Shown piece after piece: positions 1 to 7,520 of a DNA stretch of 64,000 nt; position 1 is the first letter of the stretch, and each line of letters opens with the position of its first letter. This DNA is from Acidimicrobiia bacterium. Its GTDB lineage: Bacteria; Actinomycetota; Acidimicrobiia; Acidimicrobiales; Aldehydirespiratoraceae. The notes beneath the pieces were generated by a model. That model had not been told where the DNA came from, did no database searches, and saw nothing but the letters and a program-made list of their open reading frames with translations. The translations under genes were made by a program, and so were the position numbers. The stretch spans positions 124,001 through 188,000 of the forward strand of contig JAJEJB010000032.1 in the NCBI GenBank assembly GCA_022828135.1, read 5' to 3'.

Positions 1-106
1 CCCGCTCCTTCTCCTCGGCCAGCCGGTCGGGGTCCGTGCCGGTGAGGGCCCGCACCAGGGTGCTCTTGCCGTGGTCGACGTGGCCGGCGGTGGCGACTAC
101 GTGCAT
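1..106 (-). CDS. selB: Selenocysteine-specific elongation factor SelB, N-terminal end (truncated by window edge)
   Basis: Only the first 35 codons are inside the window. The translation begins [20 protein letters not shown] and continues with [16 protein letters not shown], which is the classic start of SelB: the P-loop G1 motif GHVDHGKST followed by the T-G-x-x-x-D-R-L-x-E-E-K-x-R-G switch signature shared by SelB and EF-Tu-like GTPases. SelB brings Sec-tRNA to the ribosome at UGA codons that are followed by a SECIS hairpin. It starts 9 nt after the stop of selA on the same strand, the usual selA-selB order, so the two are probably one operon. The rest of the gene lies to the left of the window. 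Confidence 0.9.
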   Translation of the reverse strand, partial: MHVVATAGHVDHGKSTLVRALTGTDPDRLAEEKER

Positions 107-115
107 CGGCGCCGA

Positions 116-1387
116 TCAGGCCGCCGATCCGGCGACTTCGCGCAGCGCCGCGGCCACCTCGGCGTCGTCGTCGGGGTGGACGGTGCGAAGGTCCACGACG
201 GTGGCGCCGTCGACGACCCGGGCGATGATCGGGCGGGGCCGCGACCTCAGCCGGCTCACATGGTCGCCGGTCGTGGCCACCCCCACCGACTCGATCTCGA
301 CGCCGGGCAGGGTGCCCCCTCCGGGCGTGGCCGCGGTGCTCACCGCCTGCAGGCCCTCGTAGGCGCCGAGGCGCTCCCGGAGCTGTGCGGGAGTGATCGC
401 CGCCATGCGCCAGAAGTCGATGGCCTGGCCGTCCTGGCGCAGGTAGGCCAGCGCGGTGTGCTGCAGTGCGGCCAGCACCAGCGACCCGGGCCGCAGAGCC
501 CGGGCCAGCCGATGGCGGCGGCAGGCCTCGACCAGGTCGGCCCGCCCGGCGATGATGCCGGCCTGGGGTCCGCCCAGGAGCTTGTCGCCGGAGAACGTCA
601 CCAGCGCCGCGCCGGCCTCGAGCGTCTGGCGGGCGGCCGGCTCCCGGTCCAGCCACGGCGGCGGTCCGCTGTCCAGCCACGGGCAGCGGCTGTCGAGCAG
701 CCCCGAGCCGATGTCGGCCAGCAGCGGCGGTCCCAGGTCGGCAAGCTCCGACGTGCTGGGAGCCTCGGTGTAGCCCACCACCCGGAAGTTCGACTGGTGC
801 ACCTGCACCACGACGGCCACATCGTTGTCGGGATCGGCCACCGCGACGGCGAAGTCGTCCCGGCGGGTGCGGTTGGTGGTCCCGACCTCCACCAGCCGGG
901 CGCCTGACCAGGCCATCACATCGGGCACCCTGAACCCGCCGCCGATCTCCACCAGCTCGCCTCGGGAGACCACCGCGTCGCGGCCCTCGGCCAGCGCGGC
1001 CAGCACCAGCATCACCGCCGAGGCGCAATTGTTCACCGCCATCGCGGCCTCGGCCCCGCAGGCCCGGGCCAGCAGCGCGGGCGCGCCGGCCTGGCGGTCG
1101 CCGCGCTCGCCGGTCTCGAGGTCCAGCTCCAGGTTCGAATAGTCGGCGCCCTGGCTCCAGGCCATCGGTGCCCGGCCCAAGTTGGTGTGCAGCAGCACGC
1201 CGGTCCCGTTGATGACCGGCGCCAGCAGGCGCCGGCGGATGGCGCGGGCCCGATCCTCGGCCGAATCGGGGTCACCGGCCGCGATCGCGGCCCGGGCCGC
1301 GTCCACCAGAAGCGGATGGGGCAGGTCGACGCCGGCCAGCGAGCGGGCTAGCCGGTCGACGGAGGGCGGTCGATCCTGGGTCGGCAC
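116..1387 (-). CDS. selA: L-seryl-tRNA(Sec) selenium transferase SelA
   Basis: This 423-residue PLP enzyme converts seryl-tRNA(Sec) to selenocysteinyl-tRNA(Sec) using selenophosphate. Recognisable SelA segments are VINGTGVLLHTNLGRAP (about residues 58-74), the NNCASAVMLVL segment (119-129), ADIGSG (224-229) and the Schiff-base motif SGDKLLGGPQAG with Lys269. The length is slightly below the usual roughly 450-460 residues, mostly at the N-terminus. It precedes selB by 9 nt on the same strand and is divergent from the fxsA-like gene. Its presence predicts that UGA is recoded somewhere in this genome; the UGSC gene at 6674-7474 in the same window is such a case. No tRNA-Sec gene was seen in the short gap upstream. 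Confidence 0.95.
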   Translation of the reverse strand: MPTQDRPPSVDRLARSLAGVDLPHPLLVDAARAAIAAGDPDSAEDRARAIRRRLLAPVINGTGVLLHTNLGRAPMAWSQGADYSNLELDLETGERGDRQAGAPALLARACGAEAAMAVNNCASAVMLVLAALAEGRDAVVSRGELVEIGGGFRVPDVMAWSGARLVEVGTTNRTRRDDFAVAVADPDNDVAVVVQVHQSNFRVVGYTEAPSTSELADLGPPLLADIGSGLLDSRCPWLDSGPPPWLDREPAARQTLEAGAALVTFSGDKLLGGPQAGIIAGRADLVEACRRHRLARALRPGSLVLAALQHTALAYLRQDGQAIDFWRMAAITPAQLRERLGAYEGLQAVSTAATPGGGTLPGVEIESVGVATTGDHVSRLRSRPRPIIARVVDGATVVDLRTVHPDDDAEVAAALREVAGSAA

Positions 1388-1451
1388 GTCGGCACAAGGC
1401 TAGGCATCCTGGCCAGCGGTCAATACGGGGCGATGCCCATACGCTGGGGGC

Positions 1452-1979
1452 GTGTTCGTCCTGCTGCTCCTAGCGCTGCTCTGCGTGCCGCTGCTGGAGC
1501 TGTATGTGATCATCCAGGTGGCCGGCGGGATGGGGACCGGTCAGACCATCGTGCTGTTGATCGTGGTCTCGGTGGTGGGGGCGTGGATGGTGCGCCGCTC
1601 CGGGTTGGGTGTGCTCAACCAGATCCGGGCCCGCCTGGGCCGTGGCGAGCTGCCCGCCGCGGAGTTGGTGGACGGGTTGCTGATCCTGGTGGCGGGCGCG
1701 TTGATGCTCACGCCCGGTTTCATCACCGACGCGGTCGGGCTGCTGCTTCTGTTCTTTCCCACCCGCGTGCTGGTGAGATCGCTGCTGATGCGCCACTTCT
1801 CCAAGAGGATCACCGTCGGGGGATGGTCGGCGGGGACCGGCGGGCGAGGCGGCTTCGGCTTCGGCTACAGCTACGGCGGTCCCGGCGGGTTCGACGGCGG
1901 TCCCGATGTCCGGGACGTCAACGAGGTGCGCGAGATCCGCGACAGCCGGCAGAGCAGTGAGGACTCAGATGGAGATTGA
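1452..1979 (+). CDS. FxsA family membrane protein
   Basis: The 175-residue protein starts at GTG 1452 and opens with a hydrophobic segment (MFVLLLLALLCVPLLELYVI), then a second helix (about residues 30-46) and a third ending in LTPGFITDAVGLLLLFFPTR. The motifs P-L-x-E and TPGFITDxxGLLLLxPxxR are the signature of FxsA, a cytoplasmic-membrane protein named for suppressing F exclusion of phage T7; its normal function is not known. The C-terminal 60 residues are Gly-rich then acidic, a common low-complexity tail. Its stop overlaps the start of the downstream nitroreductase fusion by 11 nt, so the two are likely co-translated. Confidence 0.88.
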   Translation: MFVLLLLALLCVPLLELYVIIQVAGGMGTGQTIVLLIVVSVVGAWMVRRSGLGVLNQIRARLGRGELPAAELVDGLLILVAGALMLTPGFITDAVGLLLLFFPTRVLVRSLLMRHFSKRITVGGWSAGTGGRGGFGFGYSYGGPGGFDGGPDVRDVNEVREIRDSRQSSEDSDGD

Positions 1980-3135
1980 CCCCGGCACAACCGCAACCGT
2001 GGACCAAGTGCTCACCACCACCCGCGCCGTGCGGCGGCGCCTCGACCTGGAGCGCCCTGTTGACGATGAGATCATCCTGGACTGCATCGACGTCGCGGAG
2101 CAGGCTCCCACGGGAAGCAATCAGGGCAGCCGGCGCTGGCTCATCGTGCGCGACCCCGAACTCAAGCAGCGGCTGGCCGACCTCTATCGCGAGGTGATCG
2201 GCAATCGCATGATCGAGGCCCGCGACCGCCTGGCCGGCACCGGGGACCCGCGTGAGCGGTCCATGCTCTCGTCGGGGCACTTGGCCGAGCACCTGGGCGA
2301 GGTGCCGGTCATCGTCATTCCGGTGATCCTCGGCCGCCACGACGGCAGCGGCCGTCCCGGCCTGTTCGACTCGGTGATCCAGAGCGGCTGGAGCTTCTGC
2401 TTGGCTCTGCGGGCCAGGGGCCTGGGCACGGCCTGGACCACCGCCGGCCTGGCCAAGGCCCCCGAGATCAAGGAGTTGCTCGGCATCCCCGAGGACGTGA
2501 CCGAGATCGCCATGTTCCCGGTGGCCTGGACCGTCGGCACCGACTTCAAGCCGGCCCGGCGGCATCCGGCCCGCGAGATCGCCTACTTCGACGGCTACGC
2601 CCGCACCTACGAGCGGGGGCCCAGCGACCCGGTGCGCATCGCCGACGGTCCCGGCACCGTTGTGGAGGTGGACATCCGGGCCGAGCCGGCCGCAGTGTGG
2701 GCCGAGGTGACCGACATCAACCTGCCGGCGCGGTTCTCCGAGGAGTTCCAGGGGGCTGAGTGGACCGATGGCGACGACGGCCCAGCGCTTGGAGCCCGCT
2801 TCGTGGGCCGCAATCATCACCCGGCCCGGGGGGACTGGGAAGCCCAATGCTTCGTGGACGTGTTCACCGAGCAGGTCGCGTTCGGCTGGTGCACCAGCGA
2901 CATCGGCAATCCAGGTGCCCGCTGGCGCTTCGAACTCGAATCCGTAGTGGGCGGCACCCGGCTGCGCTTCCGGGGCATCCTCGGTCCCGGCCCCTCCGGG
3001 CTCGACGAGATCATCTCACCCCGCCCCGACCTGGAGCCTCGCATCATCGACCGGCGGGTGGCCGAGCACCGGGCCAACATGCAGCGGGTGGTGGAGGGGA
3101 TCAAGGCCCACATCGAGCAGGGGCCGGGACCCTGA
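1969..3135 (+). CDS. Nitroreductase domain fused to SRPBCC (polyketide cyclase/START-like) domain
   Basis: The start is ATG 1969, inside the end of the FxsA gene, giving 388 residues. Residues about 10-205 are a nitroreductase-fold FMN domain: TRAVRRRLDLERPV at the N-terminus, the APTGSNQGSRRW phosphate-binding segment, and GLGTAWTTAGLA near the end of the domain. Residues about 220-385 look like an SRPBCC ligand-binding domain (VVEVDIRAEPAAVWAEVTDI, then alternating strands, then a long C-terminal helix with RRVAEHRANMQRVVEGIK). Nitroreductases use NAD(P)H or, in actinobacteria, sometimes F420H2 to reduce nitro groups, quinones or enones; the fused SRPBCC pocket may hold the substrate. The substrate cannot be read from sequence. 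It is followed after 13 nt by an LLM oxidoreductase. Confidence 0.85.
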   Translation: MEIDPGTTATVDQVLTTTRAVRRRLDLERPVDDEIILDCIDVAEQAPTGSNQGSRRWLIVRDPELKQRLADLYREVIGNRMIEARDRLAGTGDPRERSMLSSGHLAEHLGEVPVIVIPVILGRHDGSGRPGLFDSVIQSGWSFCLALRARGLGTAWTTAGLAKAPEIKELLGIPEDVTEIAMFPVAWTVGTDFKPARRHPAREIAYFDGYARTYERGPSDPVRIADGPGTVVEVDIRAEPAAVWAEVTDINLPARFSEEFQGAEWTDGDDGPALGARFVGRNHHPARGDWEAQCFVDVFTEQVAFGWCTSDIGNPGARWRFELESVVGGTRLRFRGILGPGPSGLDEIISPRPDLEPRIIDRRVAEHRANMQRVVEGIKAHIEQGPGP

Positions 3136-3148
3136 GCGTGAGCCGCCC

Positions 3149-4186
3149 GTGAGGACCTCGGTCCAGCTCACTGCCGACGCGGGCCCGTGGCCCGAGTCGG
3201 TCGACTTCGTGACGGGAGCCGAGGCCCTGGGCGTGGATGCGGTGTGGGTCGCCGAGGCGTGGGGGTCCGACGCGGCCTCACCGCTGGGCTACCTCGCGGC
3301 CCGAACCGAACGGGTGACGCTGGGCGCGTCCGTGTTCCAGGTCGGGGTCCGCTCGGCGGTGATGACGGCCCAGACCGCGCTCACCCTCAACGAGCTGTCG
3401 CAGGGGCGGTTCGTGCTGGGGCTGGGAGTGTCGGGACCGCAGGTGATGGAGGGTCTGCACGGAGTGGGCTTCGCCGATCCGCTGGGCCGCATGGCCGAGA
3501 CGCTCGACGTGATCGCGCAGGCCTTCGCCGGTGAGCGCATCGCCTATACGGGCCGTCATCTGCGGCTTCCCCTGGCCGGCGGGGAGGGCAAGTCGCTGCG
3601 CCTGTCGATCCGGTCAGGGACGGCCCCGCCCGTGTATCTGGCCTCGATGCTGCCGAGGATGCTGGAGCTGACCGGCGAGCGGGCCGACGGCTGGCTCGGC
3701 ACCAGCTTCGTGCCCGAGGGTGCCGAGGACGCCTATTTCCGTCATCTGCGAGCGGGCGCGGCCCGGGCCGGGCGGACCCTCGACGACATCGACATCTGCC
3801 AGGGCGCCGAGGTCGCCTTCGCCCGCGACGAGGCTGAGCTGGCCGCCATGATCGACGCCCGCCGGGCCGGGCTGGCCTTCAGCCTCGGCGGCATGGGCTC
3901 GGGCCGTTCCAACTATTTCAACTCCGCCTATTCCCGCCAGGGCTTCGCCGATGTCGCGGCCGAGTCGCAGCGCCTGTGGCTGGCCGGCGACAGGCAGGGC
4001 GCGGCCGCGGCGATCCCCGACGAGATGGTGCTGGCCACCACCCTCATCGGCACCGTCGAGATGGTGCGGGACCGTTTGGCCGGGTGGGCCGCCGCCGGGG
4101 TCGACACCGTGCGCCTGTACCCGGCCGGCGACACCGTGGATGAACGCCTCGACACTCTGGGCCGGGCTCTCGACCTGGTCCCGTAG
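3149..4186 (+). CDS. LLM-class (luciferase-like, probably F420-dependent) oxidoreductase
   Basis: This 345-residue protein starting at GTG 3149 has the TIM-barrel pattern of bacterial luciferase-like monooxygenases and F420-dependent reductases: AEALGVDAVWVAEAW near residues 25-40, the TERVTLGASVFQVGVRS strand-turn, the ELSQGRFVLGLGVSGP motif and the ELTGERADGWLGTSFVP segment. In actinobacteria most of these use coenzyme F420; cofactor choice is family knowledge, not directly visible. It lies 13 nt after the nitroreductase fusion and upstream of the coiled-coil protein and UGSC genes, so it could belong to the same transcriptional unit. Confidence 0.88.
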   Translation: MRTSVQLTADAGPWPESVDFVTGAEALGVDAVWVAEAWGSDAASPLGYLAARTERVTLGASVFQVGVRSAVMTAQTALTLNELSQGRFVLGLGVSGPQVMEGLHGVGFADPLGRMAETLDVIAQAFAGERIAYTGRHLRLPLAGGEGKSLRLSIRSGTAPPVYLASMLPRMLELTGERADGWLGTSFVPEGAEDAYFRHLRAGAARAGRTLDDIDICQGAEVAFARDEAELAAMIDARRAGLAFSLGGMGSGRSNYFNSAYSRQGFADVAAESQRLWLAGDRQGAAAAIPDEMVLATTLIGTVEMVRDRLAGWAAAGVDTVRLYPAGDTVDERLDTLGRALDLVP

Positions 4187-4242
4187 CCGCGAGGGGTGTC
4201 CGGCTGCGGGTCGGTGCGCTGACATACTGGGTCCGGTGCAAG

Positions 4243-5553
4243 ATGGAAGCTGACCGCGGTTCGAGGCCCGTGATGGGCATGTCGCTCGGGTTGGCGGTGG
4301 CCAGGCGGGCGCTGTTGCTGGCCCTGGTGGCGCTGCTGGTCGCCGTGGTGGCTCTGGTGGCCGCGTTCGTGGCCGACTCCGGCAGCGACGACGCGGCCGA
4401 CGGCGTCGACACTGCCGACCTTGCGGAGGCGCGAACCGCGGCGGCTGCGGCTCAGGCCAGTGCCGAGGACGCGGCCATCATGTCCGCCGCGTCGGCGGCC
4501 AAGGCCGACGAGGCGGCCGTCGTGGCCCAGGAGGCGGTCGTGATGGCCCAGCAGGCTGCGGCCGCGGCCGAGGCGGCCGCTGCTCAGGCCGCCGCGGCGG
4601 TGGAGGCCCTCGCCGCGGCCCAGGCCGCCGCCGAGGTTGACACGCAGCCGGCGGAGACGCCGGGCGAAGCGACCGACGCTGAGACGATGGATGCTACGGG
4701 GACCGACACAGCCGGCGCCACCGATGAGGTTGAGGAGACAGCCGAGCCCGCCGCCGAGACAGATGCGGGCGACACCGACGCGGCCACGGACACCGAGGAC
4801 GCCGGCGCCTCCGACACGGGCGACGACCAGTCCGGGGAAGCGTCGACGGACGGAGCCGGCGCCGCGCCGGACGACGCGCCCGAGCCGGCCGTGTCCCTTC
4901 CCGGTGAGCCTTACGAGTTCGGCCCACCCGCAGGCGCGCCGCTCGCGGTGGTGGGCGTCTCCCACGACAGCGTGCTGAACGTGCGCGACGTGCCTGCGGG
5001 CGAGATCGTCGCCGTGCTGGACAACCTGATCAACGTGGCCGGCAGTCCGGCCCTCAACGTTCGTCAGCCGGGCTACTACGAGCTCATCGCCACGCTCGAC
5101 CTGAATCGGGGCCTGTTCGCCACCGGCAACACCCGCAAGCTGCCTACGACGGTCTGGCACGAGATCCGCATGGCCGACGCGGTGGGATGGGCCAGCAGCG
5201 CCTTCCTGTCGCCGTTGGGCGCTACCTCGGACGCCACCGCCGAGATTGTCGCCGTCCTGGGCGAGTCGCCCGCCGCGCCGACGCTGGAGGAACTGGCCCG
5301 GCTCGTCGCTGAAGCGGTGGCCTCCGACGATCCGCCGTCTCGCATCGTCGTGTCGGGCGCCCCCGTCATCGGCGATCTCGCCGAGATCACGGTCGACGTG
5401 CTGGGCCTGCCCGACGACGCCGTTCGCGGTTTCCGGCTGCAAGTCTTCGCCCAACAGGATTCCGAGTCAGATCTGTTTACGCTCAGGACCGTGGAGAGCA
5501 CGACGATCTGCGACAGCCACCGAGGCGTGAGCGAAGAAGGCCTCTGCAACTAG
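4243..5553 (+). CDS. Membrane-anchored Ala-rich coiled-coil protein with SH3-like C-terminal region
   Basis: I do not recognise a named family. The 436-residue product has one strong membrane segment (about residues 23-43) near the N-terminus. It is followed by an almost uninterrupted Ala/Glu heptad-like stretch (about 57-130) that should form a long coiled coil, then a Thr/Asp/Glu-rich linker (about 131-225) and a compact C-terminal region. Within the last region HDSVLNVRDVPAGEIVAVL resembles a bacterial SH3 (SH3b) strand pattern. This predicts an extracytoplasmic stalk holding a globular domain away from the membrane. Its stop TAG shares one base with the GTG start of the next gene (TAGTG), so it is tightly linked to the unknown 374-aa gene and the UGSC gene. 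A later ATG at 4273 is an alternative start. Confidence 0.7.
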   Translation: MEADRGSRPVMGMSLGLAVARRALLLALVALLVAVVALVAAFVADSGSDDAADGVDTADLAEARTAAAAAQASAEDAAIMSAASAAKADEAAVVAQEAVVMAQQAAAAAEAAAAQAAAAVEALAAAQAAAEVDTQPAETPGEATDAETMDATGTDTAGATDEVEETAEPAAETDAGDTDAATDTEDAGASDTGDDQSGEASTDGAGAAPDDAPEPAVSLPGEPYEFGPPAGAPLAVVGVSHDSVLNVRDVPAGEIVAVLDNLINVAGSPALNVRQPGYYELIATLDLNRGLFATGNTRKLPTTVWHEIRMADAVGWASSAFLSPLGATSDATAEIVAVLGESPAAPTLEELARLVAEAVASDDPPSRIVVSGAPVIGDLAEITVDVLGLPDDAVRGFRLQVFAQQDSESDLFTLRTVESTTICDSHRGVSEEGLCN

Positions 5554-6677
5554 TGGCAGTGGCAACCGGGGTCGGCGGCGGGCCTTCGGGTTCGGTGATT
5601 CCTGCTCATGGCGATCGGCAGGTCGGCGATCCGTGGGAGGCCATCGAGGCCTGCTACACCGCCGGCTGGACCGACGGCCTGCCCGTAGTTCCACCCACCG
5701 AGCCGCTGGTCGCCGCGATGCTGGCCGGCGGGGTCTGGGCTGCCGACGAGGTGCTGCTCGACGACCCGTGGCGAGGAATGGCCGTCACTGCCCGCAAGGC
5801 TGCGGTCAACGCGGTGATGGCCGGCTGCTTACCGGAGTACTTCCCGGTGGTGGGCGCGACGCTGCAGGCCATGAGCGCCCCGGAGTTCGCGTTGCATGCC
5901 GTGGCGGCCAGCACCGGCGGGGCTGCGGTGCTGGTTGCGGTCAACGGGCCGATCCGCGACGAGATCGGGATCCACTACAAGGAGAACCTCTTCGGGCCCG
6001 GGTTCAGGCCCAACGCCACCATCGGCCGCACCGTCCGGCTGGTGCTGCGCAACTGCCTCGCGGCCATACCCGGAGCGCTGGACAAGAGCACTCAGGGCTG
6101 GCCCGGCAAGTACGCCGTCTGCTTCGCCGAGGACGAGGTGACGTGCCCCTGGGAGCCGTTCCACGTCTCCCGGGGATATGAGCCGTCACAGAGCACGGTC
6201 ACGATCATGGCCGCCGAGTCCGGTCACAACGTCGTCAACCACGCCTCCTCGGACGTGTCCGAGTTGCTCGGAACGTTCGCCGATGCCATGGCCGCCTTCG
6301 GTTCGCTCAGCTCGGGCCGCTCGCTGATCGTGTTCGCGCCCGAGCACGCCCGCAAGATCTCGGCCTCCGGCTGGAGCCGGTCCCAGGTTCAGGAGTACCT
6401 GTTCGAGCACTCGGCTCGCTCGTTCGCCGACGTCAAGCGGGGTGGCAAGGTGGAGCCGTCCGGTTTCGTGGAAGGGTTCGACCCGGTGTGGTGGATGAGG
6501 TCGGACCCGACCGTGCTTCCCGGCGACGAGGACATCCTGGTACGGCGGGGGACCGGCCCGGACGACATCTCGCTGATGGTCGGCGGCGGCGACGCCGGCG
6601 GGCACTCGGCGTTCTTCCCGACATGGAGCCGGGACCGCAGCGTCCCGCTGGTAACGCAGGAGATAATCACCCCATGA
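5553..6677 (+). CDS. Conserved protein of unknown function, translationally coupled to the UGSC selenoprotein
   Basis: The 374-residue product has no signal peptide or membrane helix that I can see and I cannot assign a reaction. Distinct segments are EACYTAGWTDGLPVVPPTEP near residues 28-50, MAVTARKAAVNAVMAGCLPE, and GFRPNATIGRTVRLVLRNC. The GLPVVPP-type opening is what I recall from uncharacterised proteins found beside UGSC genes, but that is memory, not a search. It starts at GTG 5553, one base into the previous stop, and its TGA overlaps the ATG of the UGSC gene (ATGA, 6674-6677). Such coupling suggests a fixed stoichiometry and perhaps a complex or a substrate relationship with the selenoprotein. 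Confidence 0.75.
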   Translation: MAVATGVGGGPSGSVIPAHGDRQVGDPWEAIEACYTAGWTDGLPVVPPTEPLVAAMLAGGVWAADEVLLDDPWRGMAVTARKAAVNAVMAGCLPEYFPVVGATLQAMSAPEFALHAVAASTGGAAVLVAVNGPIRDEIGIHYKENLFGPGFRPNATIGRTVRLVLRNCLAAIPGALDKSTQGWPGKYAVCFAEDEVTCPWEPFHVSRGYEPSQSTVTIMAAESGHNVVNHASSDVSELLGTFADAMAAFGSLSSGRSLIVFAPEHARKISASGWSRSQVQEYLFEHSARSFADVKRGGKVEPSGFVEGFDPVWWMRSDPTVLPGDEDILVRRGTGPDDISLMVGGGDAGGHSAFFPTWSRDRSVPLVTQEIITP

Positions 6678-7474
6678 CGGTCACCCTCGTCGATCCGACC
6701 CTGGCTCCGGCCGGCGCAGGCCGAGATCTCGCAGCCCGTCCTACCAACCTGGACGGGGCGGTGCTCGGGCTGGTCAACAACGGCAAGACCCGCGGCCGCG
6801 AGATCCTTCAGCGGGTGGCGGACAACCTCGCGGCCAGGCACGGGATCCGGGGCACGATCCTGGTGACCAAGCCGGACTCGAGCTTCCCGGCCGCTCCGGA
6901 GGATGTCGAGATGCTGGCCGCCGACGCCACTGCCATCATCGCGGCGATCGGCGATTGAGGCAGCTGCTCGTCGGGCAGTGTGCTCGACGCCGTCCGGTTC
7001 GAGGAGCTCGGCCTGCCCGCGGCCGCCATCGTGACCGAGCCCTTCACGACCACCGGCAAGGTAATGGCCGAGCTGCAGGGCTTCGCCGACTACCCGTTCG
7101 CCACCGTCCCGCATCCGATCGGCAGCCTCTCGGAGGATCAGGTGACGGCTCTGGCCGACGCGGTCACGCCCGCGGTCGAGAGTCTCCTGCTGCGCGGCGA
7201 GGCCGGCCCCGTCGCCGTCGCCGATGCCGAACCGGGGAGTCTCGACGCGGTGGTGGAGTCTTTGGCTGTAGCCCTCCGGGCTGACCGAGCCGATCTAACC
7301 GCCGAGCAGTCCGGGAGCCACATCACCTTCAGGCTCCACATTCCCGACGAGGCGTGTGCCGAATGCGTGATGCCGTCTTCAATGCTGGTCCCGATGTTCC
7401 AGCACCGTGTCGACCAGGAACTCGGTCCCGGATTGACCGTTGAGTTGGAGGACCCCCGAACTTCTGTGAATTAG
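6674..7474 (+). CDS. UGSC-family selenoprotein; in-frame TGA at 6956-6958 read as selenocysteine (Sec95)
   Basis: Read through the TGA, the frame is open from ATG 6674 to TAG 7472-7474 and encodes 266 residues. The TGA is immediately followed by GGC AGC TGC, giving ...AIIAAIGD-Sec-GSC-SSGSVLDAVRFE, which is the motif that names the UGSC family. Residues 1-95 (VLGLVNNGKTRGREILQRVA, then ILVTKP) and residues 96-165 (GLPAAAIVTEPF, ATVPHPIG) both belong to that one domain, so the two halves on either side of the TGA are not separate genes. A C-terminal extension (about 170-266) carries a CAEC pair at 228-231 and is not part of the short UGSC proteins I know. An AGGAG lies 11 nt before the ATG. 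selA and selB are in the same window. The function of UGSC proteins is not established; the Sec-x-x-Cys pattern suggests a thiol/selenol redox role. Confidence 0.9.
6969..6989 (+). promoter_or_regulatory. Candidate bacterial SECIS hairpin for Sec95
   Basis: A perfect 5-bp stem CGTCG (6969-6973) / CGACG (6985-6989) closes an 11-nt loop GGCAGTGTGCT whose first two bases are G. The loop begins 15 nt after the TGA. Bacterial SECIS elements are short hairpins within about 16-37 nt of the UGA with at least one G at the start of a 3-14 nt loop, so this fits within a base or so. A competing smaller stem CTGC/GCAG (6964-6967/6975-6978) also exists. No folding energy was calculated. Confidence 0.5.
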
Positions 7475-7505
7475 CCACCCGTGAGGTGGATCGTCGACAG
7501 AAGTT
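7457..7505. terminator. Two-tier inverted repeat at the end of the selenoprotein gene
   Basis: Outer arms GAACTTCTGT (7457-7466) and ACAGAAGTTC (7496-7505) are perfectly complementary. Inside is a second stem CCACC (7474-7478) / GGTGG (7484-7488). It overlaps the TAG stop and sits between convergent genes (UGSC and mrp), where a bidirectional terminator would be expected. There is no clear T-run. Its design (10-bp arms, 29-nt loop, ends GAA...TTC) resembles the inverted repeats at 52.6, 58.1 and 61.1 kb. Confidence 0.5.
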
Positions 7506-7520
7506 CCTATGGGCAGCCCG

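Noticed and set aside
1388..1451. tRNA-Sec gene beside selA
   Set aside because: The gap is 64 nt, too short for a tRNA-Sec, and no cloverleaf arms were seen.
3928..5454. Long open frame on the minus strand opposite the LLM and coiled-coil genes
   Set aside because: It is a GC-bias shadow, low complexity (Gly/Arg/His), and lies over well-supported plus-strand genes. The same applies to other long opposing frames, e.g. 43539-45590 and 28208-30229.
6488..6958. A separate short protein ending at the TGA, and a second gene from GTG 6980
   Set aside because: Both parts form one UGSC domain in one frame and the TGA is followed exactly by the GSC codons, so read-through as Sec explains all data better.
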